Shown here piece after piece: positions 45,110 through 54,467 of a DNA stretch of 64,000 bases (position 1 is its first letter; each line of letters begins with the position of its first letter). The translations under genes were made by a program, and so were the position numbers. Below the pieces are notes generated by a model, which searched no databases, was not told the origin of the DNA, and worked only from the letters and a program-made list of their open reading frames with translations. Source of the stretch: Cupriavidus sp. P-10. GTDB lineage: Bacteria; Pseudomonadota; Gammaproteobacteria; Burkholderiales; Burkholderiaceae. Where the stretch lies: the NCBI RefSeq assembly GCF_003402535.2, contig NZ_AP025170.1, positions 1,302,001 through 1,366,000 of the forward strand. The letters are read 5' to 3'.

Positions 45110-45533
45110 CCTGCCGGCGTGATCGGCAACCGCGCCGGCGGCCGCTTTTTGCGGTGCAGCCAGCGCGGCGCACAAGGCGGCGGACGTTTCGTTTCGCTGT
45201 CTCTTTCGCGGGCCGCAACGGCCCGCGAATCGTTTCTGCGCGGTGGTTTATTTGCTGTTCTTGCGCCGGTTTACCGGGTTTTCCTTAAGCTGGGTCGCTT
45301 TTCTTAGTGCTTTGTTGGGCATAGAATCAGGGCAGCGGCGCAGCCAGCACCATAGTCGTGCAGCGCGGCCCTCGCGGGGGCGAGGTGGCGAAGCCGCAAC
45401 GCGCAGCCATGCGCGCACAGGCCGCGGCAGCCGACACGACAACCACAGATGGCGCAGGCGGTACCGATTTGCGCACTGCACCCCATGCGGTGCAGCAGCG
45501 CGCAAACAGCGACGACACAAGGACAGAGCACCG
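45110..45533. other. phaB-phaR intergenic region
   Basis: No gene is supported. It holds a hairpin (next entry) and then an AT-richer stretch (45244-45330) with a -10-like TAGAAT at about 45322. From 45330 on there are several TGC/GCA-rich patches (GCAGCGGCGCAGC, GCGGTGCAGCAGCGC) of the kind bound by PhaR-type repressors in other bacteria. PhaR is known to repress its own gene, so its operator should lie here. Confidence 0.5.
45207..45236 (+). terminator. Probable terminator of phaCAB
   Basis: CGCGGGCC and GGCCCGCG with a 5-base loop form a perfect hairpin, followed by AATCGTTTC. The T tract is weak, so termination may be partial and phaR may receive some read-through. Confidence 0.55.
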
Positions 45534-46085
45534 ATGGCCACGACCAAAAAAGGCGCAGAGCGACTGATCAAGAAGTATCCCAACCGCAGGCTCTACGACA
45601 CCCAGACCAGCACCTACATCACCCTGGCTGACGTGAAGCAGCTGGTCATGGATTCCGAAGAATTCAAGGTCGTTGACGCCAAGTCGGGGGACGAACTGAC
45701 CCGCAGCATCCTGCTGCAGATCATCCTTGAAGAAGAGACCGGCGGCGTGCCGATGTTCTCCAGTGCCATGCTGTCGCAGATCATCCGTTTCTACGGCCAT
45801 GCCATGCAGGGCATGATGGGCACCTACCTGGAAAAGAACATCCAGGCGTTTATCGATATCCAGAACAAGCTGGCCGAGAACTCCAAGGGCCTGTATTCCG
45901 GCGAAGCCTTCAGCCCCGACATGTGGTCGCAGTTCATGAACATGCAGGGCCCGATGATGCAGGGCATGATGAGCAACTACATCGAGCAGAGCAAGAACCT
46001 GTTCGTGCAGATGCAGGAACAGATGCAGAGCCAGGCCAAGAATATGTTCGGGACGTTCCCGTTCAACCAGCCGGACAAGAAGTAA
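45534..46085 (+). CDS. phaR: PHB synthesis repressor PhaR
   Basis: PhaR represses the phasin gene and itself and is released when it binds nascent PHB. The 183-residue protein has the N-terminal PHB_acc_N DNA-binding domain (ERLIKKYPNRRLYDTQTSTY, about residues 9-28; ITLADVKQLVMDSEEFKVVD) and then two PHB_acc segments (FSSAMLSQIIRFYGHAMQGM, about 78-97). The C-terminal part is Met/Gln-rich amphipathic helix (MNMQGPMMQGMMSNYIEQSK) suited to granule binding. ATG 45534 gives the same length as in H16. The phasin gene is not in the window. Confidence 0.96.
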   Translation: MATTKKGAERLIKKYPNRRLYDTQTSTYITLADVKQLVMDSEEFKVVDAKSGDELTRSILLQIILEEETGGVPMFSSAMLSQIIRFYGHAMQGMMGTYLEKNIQAFIDIQNKLAENSKGLYSGEAFSPDMWSQFMNMQGPMMQGMMSNYIEQSKNLFVQMQEQMQSQAKNMFGTFPFNQPDKK

Positions 46086-46314
46086 GCGATGTGGCGGCGG
46101 GCCGCCTGGCCTGCCGTATTCCCTGTGCGCTGTCGATGAAAACCTCCGGCGTGCAGCGCAGCGGCCAAAGCGGTTAAAATGCCGACCTCCTGAACTGGCG
46201 GCTCATTTGCGGACTCGCCTGCAAAGCGCGAATCCCGATGCCTTCCAGAATCCACCGTCATTGCCATCTGCGTGCCCGCGAAGCCGGCGTGCGCCGCCTC
46301 GCGCACTCCCGAGT

Positions 46315-47283
46315 ATGAGCCGCCTATTCCTCGCTCCGATGGAGGGGCTTGCGGACTATGTATTGCGTGACGTGCTGACGGGCCCGGGCGGCTACGACGG
46401 CTGTGTGTCAGAGTTTGTCCGGGTGACGGGCTCCCTGCTTCCCGCGCGTGTCTATGAGCGGGATACGCCCGAAACCCTGCAGGGTGGCTACACCCGCAGC
46501 GGCACACCGATGGTGATCCAGCTGCTGGGCAGCGACCCCGAATGGCTGGCGCGCAATGCGGCCTATGCCGCAACCCTGTCGCCGCATGGCATCGACCTGA
46601 ACTTCGGCTGCCCGGCGAAGGTGGTCAACCGGCATGGCGGCGGCGCCATGCTGCTTGGGCAACCTGAGCTGCTGAACCGCATCGTTGCCGCAGTACGGGC
46701 CGCGGTGCCGGCGCATATCGCCGTGACGGCCAAGATGCGGCTGGGTATTTCCGACACGGCGCTCGCGCTGGACTGCGCCACCGCGCTGGCGGAGGGTGGG
46801 GCGGCGTCGCTGGTGGTGCATGCCCGCACACGCGACGACGGTTACCGGCCGCCTGCGCATTGGGAGTGGATCGCGCGGATCGCAGAGGCCATCGATGTTC
46901 CGGTCATTGCCAATGGCGATGTCTGGACCGTTGCCGACTGGGAACGCTGTCGCGCCGTGACCGGCTGCGACGATGTGATGATCGGGCGCGGCGCGGTCTC
47001 CGATCCTTTCCTGGCCCAGCGCATCCGCGGGCAGATGGAGAGCACGCCGTCCGCCGCCGAATGGCCGCTGGTGCTGCGCCAGATCTCGCTTTACCTGAAG
47101 AAGCTGCACGAACGGATCTCGTCCTGCCATGAGCACGGACGGGTCAAGCTGTGGCTCAGCTACCTGAAGCGGACCTGGCCGGAGGCCGCTGAACTGCATG
47201 CCGCGATCCGGCGCGTGCATGACTCGGCCGAGATCGGCCGCCTGCTGCTAAGTGTCCCCGGCGCCTCTCCGATTTCAGGCTGA
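46315..47283 (+). CDS. dusC: tRNA-dihydrouridine(16) synthase
   Basis: A 322-residue FMN-dependent tRNA-dihydrouridine synthase. FMN-fold motifs are RLFLAPMEGLADYVLRDVLT (residues 3-22), LNFGCPAKVVNRHGGGAMLL with the catalytic Cys (about 97), VHARTRDDGYRPPAHWEWI with His (about 165) and VIANGDVW (about 200). Length and the RPPAHWEW segment fit DusC, which modifies U16. The C-terminal helical tRNA-binding part ends SGA-type (ARSISG-like PGASPISG). ATG 46315 begins directly at the barrel; the open frame upstream to 46207 has no similarity. Confidence 0.92.
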   Translation: MSRLFLAPMEGLADYVLRDVLTGPGGYDGCVSEFVRVTGSLLPARVYERDTPETLQGGYTRSGTPMVIQLLGSDPEWLARNAAYAATLSPHGIDLNFGCPAKVVNRHGGGAMLLGQPELLNRIVAAVRAAVPAHIAVTAKMRLGISDTALALDCATALAEGGAASLVVHARTRDDGYRPPAHWEWIARIAEAIDVPVIANGDVWTVADWERCRAVTGCDDVMIGRGAVSDPFLAQRIRGQMESTPSAAEWPLVLRQISLYLKKLHERISSCHEHGRVKLWLSYLKRTWPEAAELHAAIRRVHDSAEIGRLLLSVPGASPISG

Positions 47284-47442
47284 GCAAGCCCGCCGCTGAC
47301 CAGGCGACAAGTGTGGCGTCAGGCGCCGGCAAAACATGGCGAAAGGGTAAAATATGCGATTGGCCTGCACCGCCTGGCGTCCGATCGCCCGCGCGATAAC
47401 CGGATATACTCCGCCCCGCCTGCCCCACATTCGTATTGCACC

Positions 47443-48822
47443 GTGAAAAACCCTTCAGAATCAACGACCCAGAAAGACCATAGTCCGCGCGTGGGATTCG
47501 TTTCGCTCGGCTGTCCCAAGGCCCTGGTCGACTCCGAGCAGATCATTACCCAACTCCGCGCCGAGGGCTATGCCATCAGCGGCACCTATGACGGCGCCGA
47601 CCTGGTGGTGGTCAATACCTGCGGCTTTATCGACGAGGCCGTGCAGGAAAGCCTGGACGCCATCGGCGAGGCGCTGACCGAGAACGGCAAGGTCATCGTG
47701 ACTGGCTGCCTTGGCGCCAAGAAGGACGCGGCGGGACACGACATCGTGTCTTCAGTGCATCCCAAGGTACTGGCCGTGACCGGCCCGCATGCGCTTGGCG
47801 AGGTGATGCAGGCTGTGCACACGCACCTGCCGAAGCCGCACGACCCGTTCACCGACCTGGTGCCGGCCGCCGGCATCAAGCTGACGCCCAAGCATTACGC
47901 CTACCTGAAGATTTCCGAGGGCTGCAACCACCGCTGCTCGTTCTGCATCATCCCGTCGATGCGTGGCGACCTGGTCTCGCGCCCGGTGGCGGAAGTCATG
48001 CTGGAGGCCGAGAACCTGTTCAAGGCCGGCGTCAAGGAACTACTGGTGATCTCGCAGGACACCAGCGCCTATGGCGTCGACGTCAAGTACCGCACCGGCT
48101 TCTGGAACGGCCGCCCGCTCAAGACCCGCATGACCGAACTGGTGGCGGCGCTGGGCGAGCTGGCCGCGCAGTATGGCGCCTGGGTGCGCCTGCACTATGT
48201 CTACCCATACCCGCACGTCGACGAGATCATCCCGCTGATGTCGCAGGGCCACGTGCTGCCGTACCTGGACGTGCCGCTGCAGCATGCCCACCCGGACGTG
48301 CTCAAGCGCATGAAGCGCCCGGCCAACGCCGAAAAGACCATGGATCGCATCCGCGCATGGCGCGAGATCTGCCCCGAGCTGACCATCCGCAGCACCTTTA
48401 TCGCCGGCTTCCCGGGCGAGACCGAGGCCGAGTTCCAGACGCTGCTGGACTTTATCGCCGAGGCGGAGCTGGACCGTGTCGGCTGCTTTGCGTACTCGCC
48501 GGTGGAAGGTGCCACCGCCAACGACCTGCCGGGCGCGCTGCCCGACGAGGTGCGCGAGGAGCGCCGCGCGCGCTTCATGGAAGTGGCCGAGGAAGTGTCC
48601 GCGCGCCGCCTGCAGCGCAAGGTCGGCCAGACCCTGCGCGTGCTCGTCGACGAGGTCAACCAGGACGGCGGCATCGGCCGTTCCTCGGCGGATGCGCCGG
48701 AAATCGACGGCCTGGTCTATATCGCGCCGCCGGAGCGTACTTCGCAGCGCTACCGCGCGGGCGAGTTTGTCGACGTGAAGATCACCGGCGCCGACGGCCA
48801 CGACCTGTGGGGCGAGGTCTGA
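47443..48822 (+). CDS. rimO: Ribosomal protein uS12 methylthiotransferase RimO
   Basis: RimO methylthiolates Asp89 of ribosomal protein S12 using radical S-adenosylmethionine chemistry. The 459-residue protein has the N-terminal MTTase cluster domain ([17 protein letters not shown] with Cys about 26; [21 protein letters not shown]), the radical SAM motif [11 protein letters not shown] (about residues 160-170), and the C-terminal TRAM domain ([19 protein letters not shown]). The start is a GTG at 47443 (MKNPSEST); no upstream ATG is better. It follows dusC by about 160 bases. Confidence 0.95.
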   Translation: MKNPSESTTQKDHSPRVGFVSLGCPKALVDSEQIITQLRAEGYAISGTYDGADLVVVNTCGFIDEAVQESLDAIGEALTENGKVIVTGCLGAKKDAAGHDIVSSVHPKVLAVTGPHALGEVMQAVHTHLPKPHDPFTDLVPAAGIKLTPKHYAYLKISEGCNHRCSFCIIPSMRGDLVSRPVAEVMLEAENLFKAGVKELLVISQDTSAYGVDVKYRTGFWNGRPLKTRMTELVAALGELAAQYGAWVRLHYVYPYPHVDEIIPLMSQGHVLPYLDVPLQHAHPDVLKRMKRPANAEKTMDRIRAWREICPELTIRSTFIAGFPGETEAEFQTLLDFIAEAELDRVGCFAYSPVEGATANDLPGALPDEVREERRARFMEVAEEVSARRLQRKVGQTLRVLVDEVNQDGGIGRSSADAPEIDGLVYIAPPERTSQRYRAGEFVDVKITGADGHDLWGEV

Positions 48823-48863
48823 GCTAGTCCTGCCGGACGAGTTGGACCCGGCGTCGATTAGGT

Positions 48864-48913
48864 AAAAGTACGATCGTTCGTTTTGGCGGATGCACCGTTA
48901 TACTGTGCGGTGC
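48864..48913 (+). promoter_or_regulatory. bktB promoter with two inverted repeats
   Basis: A TATACT -10 box (48899-48904) stands 32 bases before bktB. It sits inside the loop of a perfect inverted repeat GCACCG (48892-48897) / CGGTGC (48908-48913). Just upstream, at 48864-48883, is an imperfect 20-base palindrome centred on CGATCG (AAAAGTACGA against TCGTTCGTTT, 8 of 10 pairs), of the size and type bound by TetR-family repressors of fatty-acid genes, and it overlaps the -35 position. Confidence 0.55.
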
Positions 48914-48936
48914 AACATACCTCCTGGAGACAAGTC

Positions 48937-50121
48937 ATGACGCGTGAAGTCGTAGTGGTGAGCGGTGTCCGTACCGCGATCGGGACCTTTGGTGGCAGCC
49001 TGAAGGACGTGGCGCCGGCAGAACTGGGCGCGCTGGTCGTGCGCGAGGCACTGGCCCGCGCGCAGGTGTCCGGCGACGACGTCGGCCACGTGGTGTTCGG
49101 CAACGTGATCCAGACCGAGCCGCGTGACATGTACCTGGGCCGCGTCGCCGCGGTCAACGGTGGGGTTTCGGTCAACGCGCCCGCGCTGACCGTGAACCGC
49201 CTGTGCGGCTCGGGCCTGCAGGCCATCGTCAGCGCCGCGCAGACCATCCTGCTGGGCGATGCCGACGTGGCCATCGGTGGCGGGGCCGAAAGCATGAGCC
49301 GTGCCCCGTACCTGGCGCCGGCAGCTCGCTGGGGCGCCCGCATGGGCGATGCCGGCCTGGTCGACATGATGCTGGGTGCGCTGCATGACCCGTTCCACCG
49401 CATCCATATGGGCGTGACCGCCGAGAACGTTGCCAAGGAATACGATATTTCGCGTAGCCAGCAGGACGAGGCCGCGCTGGAATCGCACCGCCGCGCCTCC
49501 GCCGCGATCAAGGCCGGCTACTTCAAGGACCAGATCGTCCCGGTGGTGAGCAAGGGCCGCAAGGGCGACGTTACCTTCGATACCGACGAGCACGTGCGCC
49601 ATGACGCAACCATTGACGACATGACCAAGCTCAAGCCGGTCTTCGTCAAGGAAAACGGCACGGTCACGGCCGGCAATGCCTCGGGACTGAACGACGCCGC
49701 CGCCGCGGTGGTGATGATGGAGCGCGCCGAGGCCGAGCGCCGGGGCCTCAAGCCGCTGGCTCGCCTGGTGTCGTACGGCCATGCCGGTGTCGATCCCAAG
49801 ACCATGGGCATCGGCCCGGTGCCGGCGACCAGGATCGCGCTGGAACGCGCCGGCCTGCAGGTGTCGGACCTGGACGTGATCGAGGCCAACGAAGCCTTTG
49901 CCGCGCAGGCTTGCGCCGTGACCAAGGCCCTGGGACTGGATCCGGCCAAGGTCAACCCGAACGGTTCGGGGATCTCGCTGGGCCATCCGATCGGCGCAAC
50001 CGGCGCGCTGATCACGGTCAAGGCGCTGTACGAGCTGCAACGCGTGCAAGGCCGCTACGCCCTGGTGACCATGTGCATCGGCGGCGGGCAGGGCATTGCC
50101 GCCATCTTCGAACGGATCTGA
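48937..50121 (+). CDS. bktB: Beta-ketothiolase BktB
   Basis: BktB condenses acetyl-CoA with itself or with propionyl-CoA and longer acyl-CoA, giving C5 monomers for copolymers. The 394-residue thiolase has the active residues at the positions known for R. eutropha BktB: Cys90 (NRLCGSGLQAI), His350 (SLGHPIGATG) and Cys380 (TMCIGGGQGIAA). It is distinct from PhaA in the loop RDMYLGRVAAVNGG and in the AARWGARMGDAGLVD region. GGAG is 9 bases before ATG 48937. The preceding palindrome suggests regulation separate from phaCAB. Confidence 0.96.
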   Translation: MTREVVVVSGVRTAIGTFGGSLKDVAPAELGALVVREALARAQVSGDDVGHVVFGNVIQTEPRDMYLGRVAAVNGGVSVNAPALTVNRLCGSGLQAIVSAAQTILLGDADVAIGGGAESMSRAPYLAPAARWGARMGDAGLVDMMLGALHDPFHRIHMGVTAENVAKEYDISRSQQDEAALESHRRASAAIKAGYFKDQIVPVVSKGRKGDVTFDTDEHVRHDATIDDMTKLKPVFVKENGTVTAGNASGLNDAAAAVVMMERAEAERRGLKPLARLVSYGHAGVDPKTMGIGPVPATRIALERAGLQVSDLDVIEANEAFAAQACAVTKALGLDPAKVNPNGSGISLGHPIGATGALITVKALYELQRVQGRYALVTMCIGGGQGIAAIFERI

Positions 50122-50129
50122 GGTTCGCC

Positions 50130-50747
50130 TTGCGCCGTGTGTTGCTGAAATCGTCTGTCCCGGCGCTGGCCGCCGTGCTCGCCCTGACGGGCGCGGCGCA
50201 GGCCGCACCGGCGACCGAGTTGTCGACCGGCCCCGTCGGGGCCGTGTCGGGTGTCGGCGAAGGCCTCGGCATCAACCAGGCCATCCGCGATGGCGAGGCC
50301 AGGCGTGGCACGGCGCTGTCGACCGGCGCGCCCAGGCCGCTGGCACCGCGCGCTGAGTATTCCTCGCTGCCGGTTTATGTCGGCAAGGTCGGCGACCAGC
50401 CGGTGCGGCTGCGGCTCGGTCCCAAGCCCGACGAGCGCGACAGCGTGCGCGGGGAATACACCGGCCGCGGCGCCGGTGTGCGCCTGCTTGCCGGCGAATG
50501 GGAAAACGGCGCTTTCCTGATGGAAGAGTCCGACGACGGTACGCGCGTAACCGGCAACTGGGAGGGCAATATCGACGCCAGCGGCGCGGTACGCGGCACC
50601 TGGACCGATGCCTTCAACCCGGCCATCGTGCTGCCGTTCTTTATCCGCCCGCTGGGCGCGCTGGTCATTCCCCCGTTCGACATGACGCCCAACAGCGGCG
50701 TCACCTACGCGCCGCCGCCGCCCAGGTCGTCGATCTCCGGCTGGTAG
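50130..50747 (+). CDS. Secreted protein of unknown function
   Basis: No family is recognised. The 205-residue product begins with a signal peptide (LRRVLLKSSVPALAAVLALT, cleavage after AQA at about residue 25). The mature part has SSLPVYVGKVGDQPVRLRLG and RVTGNWEGNIDASGAVRGTW, which read as beta strands of a small barrel-like fold, and a Pro-rich end (FDMTPNSGVTYAPPPP). It begins only 8 bases after bktB. The start is uncertain: TTG 50130 is used because it gives the best signal peptide, and a GTG at 50139 is the alternative. Confidence 0.65.
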   Translation: MRRVLLKSSVPALAAVLALTGAAQAAPATELSTGPVGAVSGVGEGLGINQAIRDGEARRGTALSTGAPRPLAPRAEYSSLPVYVGKVGDQPVRLRLGPKPDERDSVRGEYTGRGAGVRLLAGEWENGAFLMEESDDGTRVTGNWEGNIDASGAVRGTWTDAFNPAIVLPFFIRPLGALVIPPFDMTPNSGVTYAPPPPRSSISGW

Positions 50748-50936
50748 CCGCGCACAATCCTCTCGCGAAATCTCGGGTGCCTCCTTGCATGCAGTACGGA
50801 CCGCCACCGTACCCGGTGGCGCGGCAGGCATTTGCTGGTAAGCTCGGAGGCTCACCGAGTCTCATTCCTGGCCGGACAGCGTGATGCCCGCTTGGCATCG
50901 CAGCAGGACCGGCCAGCAGCCAGCAAGGAATCCGCC

Positions 50937-52163
50937 GTGTCCGATTCGCCGTCCGACAAGCCCGCATCCCGCCCCCATTACCTGCAGACCGTCGCGGTCC
51001 AGCCCGAGCTGGACATCGCGTCCGGCTTTGCTTCGTTCTCACCCGCCACCCACCGTGGCTCCACCGTGGTGTTCCGCAACCTGGCCGAACTGCGTGCGCA
51101 GGGCGACGGCGCCACCACTTACTGGCGCTACGGCCTGCACGCCACCCCGACCAGCGAGGCACTTTGCCAGCACCTGGCGCTGCTCGAAGGCGCGCGCCAT
51201 ACCTTGCTGCTGCCTTCGGGGCTGGCGGGGATTTCACTGGTCTACTTCGCACTGCTCAAGAGCGGTGACGACGTGCTGGTGCCGCACAACGTCTACGGGC
51301 CCAACCGCGACCATGGCGAATGGCTGGCACGCGACTACGGCGTGTCGGTGCGCTACTACGATCCGATGGACGTTGCCGGCATGGCCGCGATGATCCGTCC
51401 CGAGACGCGCCTGATCTGGATGGAGTCCCCGGGTTCGGTGACGATGGAGGTGCCGGACAGCGATGCCATCGTCGCCGCTGCGCAGGCGCATGGCGTGCTG
51501 ACGGCAATCGACAACACCTGGTCGGGTGGCGTCTACTTCCGCCCCTTCGACAAGGGCATCGATATCTCGGTGCAGGCGCTGACCAAGTACCAGTCTGGCG
51601 GCAGCGATGTGCTGATGGGCGCGGTGTTGACCCGCGACGATGCGCTGCACGACCGCCTGCGGCGCACCCGCATGCTGATGGGCTGGGGCGTGTCCGCCGA
51701 CGATTGCCACCTGGTGCTGCGCGGGCTGCCAAGCCTGCCGGTGCGGTTGGCGGCGCATGACCGCGGCGCGCGCGAAATCGCCGAATGGCTGCGCCAGCGG
51801 CCCGAAGTGGCGCGCGTGCTCCATCCCGCGCTGCCCGACTGTCCGGGCCATGCCAACTGGCGGCGCGACTTTACCGGCGCCACCGGCCTGTTCGCCATCA
51901 TCCTGCGCGCGCGCTACTCGCGCCAGCAGGTCGATGCCTTCGTCGAGGCGCTGCAGTTGTTCGCGATCGGCTGGTCATGGGGTGGCGCGCACAGCCTGGC
52001 CGTGCCCTATCACGTGCAGGGCATGCGTCCGGCTGGCACCTGGCCGCCCGCCGGCTGGCAAGACACCGGCGAACTGGTGCGGCTCTATATCGGCCTGGAA
52101 GACACGCGCGACCTGATCGCCGACCTGCGCCAGGCGATGGAGGCAAGGCTGGGCGCGGTGTAA
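50937..52163 (+). CDS. metC: Cystathionine beta-lyase
   Basis: A 408-residue PLP enzyme of the Cys/Met metabolism family, which cleaves cystathionine to homocysteine, pyruvate and ammonia. Family motifs are TYWRYGLHATPTSEALCQHL (about residues 57-76), LPSGLAGISLVYFALLKSGD (about 88-107), the IWMESPGSVTMEV strand, DNTWSGGVYFRPFDKGIDIS (about 189-208) and the PLP Lys in ALTKYQSGGSDV (about 211-222). SWGGAHSLAVPY near the end is typical of MetC in this group. The start is GTG 50937 (MSDSPSDKPAS) with an AAGGA site; an upstream open stretch has no similarity. Confidence 0.92.
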   Translation: MSDSPSDKPASRPHYLQTVAVQPELDIASGFASFSPATHRGSTVVFRNLAELRAQGDGATTYWRYGLHATPTSEALCQHLALLEGARHTLLLPSGLAGISLVYFALLKSGDDVLVPHNVYGPNRDHGEWLARDYGVSVRYYDPMDVAGMAAMIRPETRLIWMESPGSVTMEVPDSDAIVAAAQAHGVLTAIDNTWSGGVYFRPFDKGIDISVQALTKYQSGGSDVLMGAVLTRDDALHDRLRRTRMLMGWGVSADDCHLVLRGLPSLPVRLAAHDRGAREIAEWLRQRPEVARVLHPALPDCPGHANWRRDFTGATGLFAIILRARYSRQQVDAFVEALQLFAIGWSWGGAHSLAVPYHVQGMRPAGTWPPAGWQDTGELVRLYIGLEDTRDLIADLRQAMEARLGAV

Positions 52164-52178
52164 GGGCTGTAAGACAGG

Positions 52179-52202
52179 GCGGGGCGCGCAGGCGCGCCCC
52201 GC
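52179..52202. terminator. Possible hairpin terminator between metC and a DUF2789 gene
   Basis: An 11-base perfect inverted repeat GCGGGGCGCGC / GCGCGCCCCGC almost without loop lies in the 45-base gap between convergent genes. There is no T tract on either side, so it may be a weak or Rho-assisted terminator. Confidence 0.4.
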
Positions 52203-52208
52203 GCCGCT

Positions 52209-52448
52209 TCAGGCAGGCTTGCGCAGTGCCAGGTTGAGCTGGTCGACCACTTCGGCCCAGTCGGCGTCGTCGAGCAGTTCGTCGTGCAGCAGCGCGGATT
52301 GGGCCGGCGTCCAGAATGGTGCCTCCGCCAGCTCCACATCGTCTGGCAGCGGCGCATGCTGGCCGATAAAGCTGCGGATGCTGGCCTCATCGGAAGCCAG
52401 TCCGAGTTGTGCGAACAGTTCGGAAAACTGGTGGAAGGTAGGTTCCAT
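52209..52448 (-). CDS. DUF2789 family protein
   Basis: A 79-residue helical, acidic protein matching the small DUF2789 family: it starts MEPTFHQFSELFAQLGLASD, continues IRSFIGQHAPLPDDVELAEA and ends PFWTPAQSALLHDELLDDAD and WAEVVDQLNLALRKPA. The family is of unknown role. It is convergent with metC and lies 65 bases downstream of the PepSY protein gene in the same direction, so it may belong to the iron-regulated unit or stand alone. Confidence 0.85.
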   Translation of the reverse strand: MEPTFHQFSELFAQLGLASDEASIRSFIGQHAPLPDDVELAEAPFWTPAQSALLHDELLDDADWAEVVDQLNLALRKPA

Positions 52449-52513
52449 GGCGGTCGGGTTCGATGATTGGGGGCTCATGTAGTGTAGGCGAGCCCCCGCC
52501 CAGCCGCCGGCGC

Positions 52514-54154
52514 TTAGCGGACGTCGGCGCCGGACATCGGCTTGGCGCTGGCAGTGGCCGCCGTCGTCACGGCAGCACGCGGCATCGCCCAGACCGACTC
52601 GGCCGGGCCGCTGCGCGCGCGCCGCAGGGTGGCGCGCGCGAGGGCGACAAAGCCCGCCGCCAGCGCGATGGCGCCGAGGTCGAAGCCGGCGATGATCCAA
52701 TGCCCGCTGGGAATGCTGTGCAGCAGGTGGTCGCCGGTCAGGATGGCGTTGGCCACCGGCACGGTCAGCGCCGCCAGCGCCGCCACGTAAAGCAGCTCGA
52801 TCGCTCCGCGTACCGGCGGGCGCAGCAGCGCCCACGCACAGGCGATGCCGAACGCCGTGAAGTAGGTGTAGCTCACCGCGCGCTCGGGCCACAGCAGCGC
52901 CGCCGGGAAGCACAGCGCCACGCCGATGCAGCAGCCGATGCACACGCCCACAGTCGCCTGCGCCAGCAGGCGGTGCACGCGCGGCTGCTCGGCCTGTCGC
53001 AGCTTGCGCCGCGACTCGATCCACAGCAGGTTGCCCGAGTAGAACAGGAACGCACCAGCCAGGCCCGCCAGCAGGTAGACCAGCCGCACTGGCAGTTCGC
53101 CAAAGGTGCCGAAGTGCAGGGCGTACAGCGCGCTGTAGAGCCCGTGGTTGCTGTCGCGCGTGCCGGCAGTCTGGTTGGCGGTCAGTTGGCCAGCGTTGGG
53201 CTCGCCCTGCGCGGCGTGGATGCCGACCGAGCCGAGATTGCCGAGCGCCCTGGTGCTGGTGCCACGCACCTCCACCACGGCATTGGCGTCGCCAAAGCGC
53301 TGGAAGCGGAATGACTCGGGCGTGAAGCGCTCGCCGCCATGCTGTTGCGCGATCTGCACCAGGCTCGCGGTGGGCATCGTAGGCACCGCGCGACCGGCGG
53401 CAGCCACCTCGGGCACCGCGGTGGTGGCGCGCGGCACCGCTTCGAACAGGCGGCCGTCGAAGGTCAGCGTATTGAACACCATCATCAGCACCAGCGACAG
53501 GCAGAACAGTGCGCCGGTGATGGCAAAGATCAAATGGAACGGCAGGCTGAACAGTCCCAGCACGTTGTGCGCGTCCATCCAGAAGCGCTTGAGGTTGCGG
53601 CCCGGTCGCACCGCGAGCAGGTCTTTCTTGAGGCGCGGCAGGTGCAGCAGCACGCCCGACACCAATGCCAGTCCATACAGCACCGAGATCGCGCCCATGA
53701 AGTAGATGCCGCCGACCGGGATGCCGAGCGAATAGTGCAGGCTGTTCAGGAACGCCGACAATTCCCCGATCACGTGGTCGCGCGACGTATCGCGCTGCAT
53801 CGCGGCGTCGCCGGCCAGGCGCGCGTCGGTGGTCATCTGCCATTCGCCGGCCTTGTCCTGCCAGTAGGCGGCAATATTGGGCTCGCCTTCGGACGGCATG
53901 ATCACGTAGGCGCTGGCGGCAGCCTCAGGATGGATCGCCACCAGCTTGTGCATGAAGCGATCGACCGCGGCCGGGTCGGCCTTGGCCTCGACCGGCGCAT
54001 TGCCTTTCAGGCGCGTCGGCGATTGCCAGACGTGCAGCTCGTGGTGGAACACGGTCACGGCGCCGGCAAAGAAAGCGATGAACAGGGCCCAGCCGGCCAT
54101 CAGGCCGACCCAGGTATGCAGCGTCTGGTACAGGCGCAGGGTTGCGGTTTTCAT
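52514..54154 (-). CDS. PepSY-associated membrane protein, probable ferric-siderophore reductase type
   Basis: A 546-residue inner-membrane protein of the PepSY_TM family (PiuB-like), often found beside TonB-dependent siderophore receptors and thought to reduce or help release iron. It starts TLRLYQTLHTWVGLMAGWAL (the typical first helix with conserved His), has a long periplasmic PepSY region (about residues 40-190), GIPVGGIYFMGAISVLYGLA and LVSGVLLHLP, and the DAHNVLGLFSLPFHLIFAIT helix (about 213-232) with the family's second His pair. About four further helices end the protein. It is the third gene of the operon with a Fur box at 54806. Confidence 0.85.
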   Translation of the reverse strand: MKTATLRLYQTLHTWVGLMAGWALFIAFFAGAVTVFHHELHVWQSPTRLKGNAPVEAKADPAAVDRFMHKLVAIHPEAAASAYVIMPSEGEPNIAAYWQDKAGEWQMTTDARLAGDAAMQRDTSRDHVIGELSAFLNSLHYSLGIPVGGIYFMGAISVLYGLALVSGVLLHLPRLKKDLLAVRPGRNLKRFWMDAHNVLGLFSLPFHLIFAITGALFCLSLVLMMVFNTLTFDGRLFEAVPRATTAVPEVAAAGRAVPTMPTASLVQIAQQHGGERFTPESFRFQRFGDANAVVEVRGTSTRALGNLGSVGIHAAQGEPNAGQLTANQTAGTRDSNHGLYSALYALHFGTFGELPVRLVYLLAGLAGAFLFYSGNLLWIESRRKLRQAEQPRVHRLLAQATVGVCIGCCIGVALCFPAALLWPERAVSYTYFTAFGIACAWALLRPPVRGAIELLYVAALAALTVPVANAILTGDHLLHSIPSGHWIIAGFDLGAIALAAGFVALARATLRRARSGPAESVWAMPRAAVTTAATASAKPMSGADVR

Positions 54155-54164
54155 GATGGTGTTC

Positions 54165-54467
54165 TCAGGAGACAGGCAGTGCGGCCGGGGCCAGGCCCGC
54201 CAGGCGAAGCGCCCACAGCGCGCCGAAGCCGAGCAGGTTGGCACCCCCAAGCCACAGCCAGGCCGAGCGGCTGGTGCGGAACAGCAGGCTGCAACTGATG
54301 ATGGTCACCCACACTGGCAGGCAAGCCACGACCGCGGCGACGATGCCGGTTTCCCAGCCGCCGGGCAGCCACAGGATCGACAGCGTGCACAGCAGGACGG
54401 CGAGGGGCAGGCCGAGCAGGGTGCCTGCCAGCCACTTGGTGCCCATGGTATCGGTGGCGGCGTTCAT
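54165..54467 (-). CDS. DUF3649-like small membrane protein
   Basis: A 100-residue protein with three hydrophobic helices: GTLLGLPLAVLLCTLSILWL, GIVAAVVACLPVWVTIISCS and WLWLGGANLLGFGALWALRL. Size, hydrophobicity and place resemble DUF3649 proteins, which accompany PepSY proteins in iron uptake gene groups; the assignment is by memory of the pattern. It overlaps the preceding gene by 4 bases and ends 10 bases before the PepSY gene, so the three are one coupled operon. Confidence 0.7.
   Translation of the reverse strand: MNAATDTMGTKWLAGTLLGLPLAVLLCTLSILWLPGGWETGIVAAVVACLPVWVTIISCSLLFRTSRSAWLWLGGANLLGFGALWALRLAGLAPAALPVS

Noticed and set aside
45243..45533. N-terminal extension of phaR in the same frame
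   Set aside because: The upstream part is Arg/His-rich and unlike any PhaR; ATG 45534 gives the standard 183 residues.
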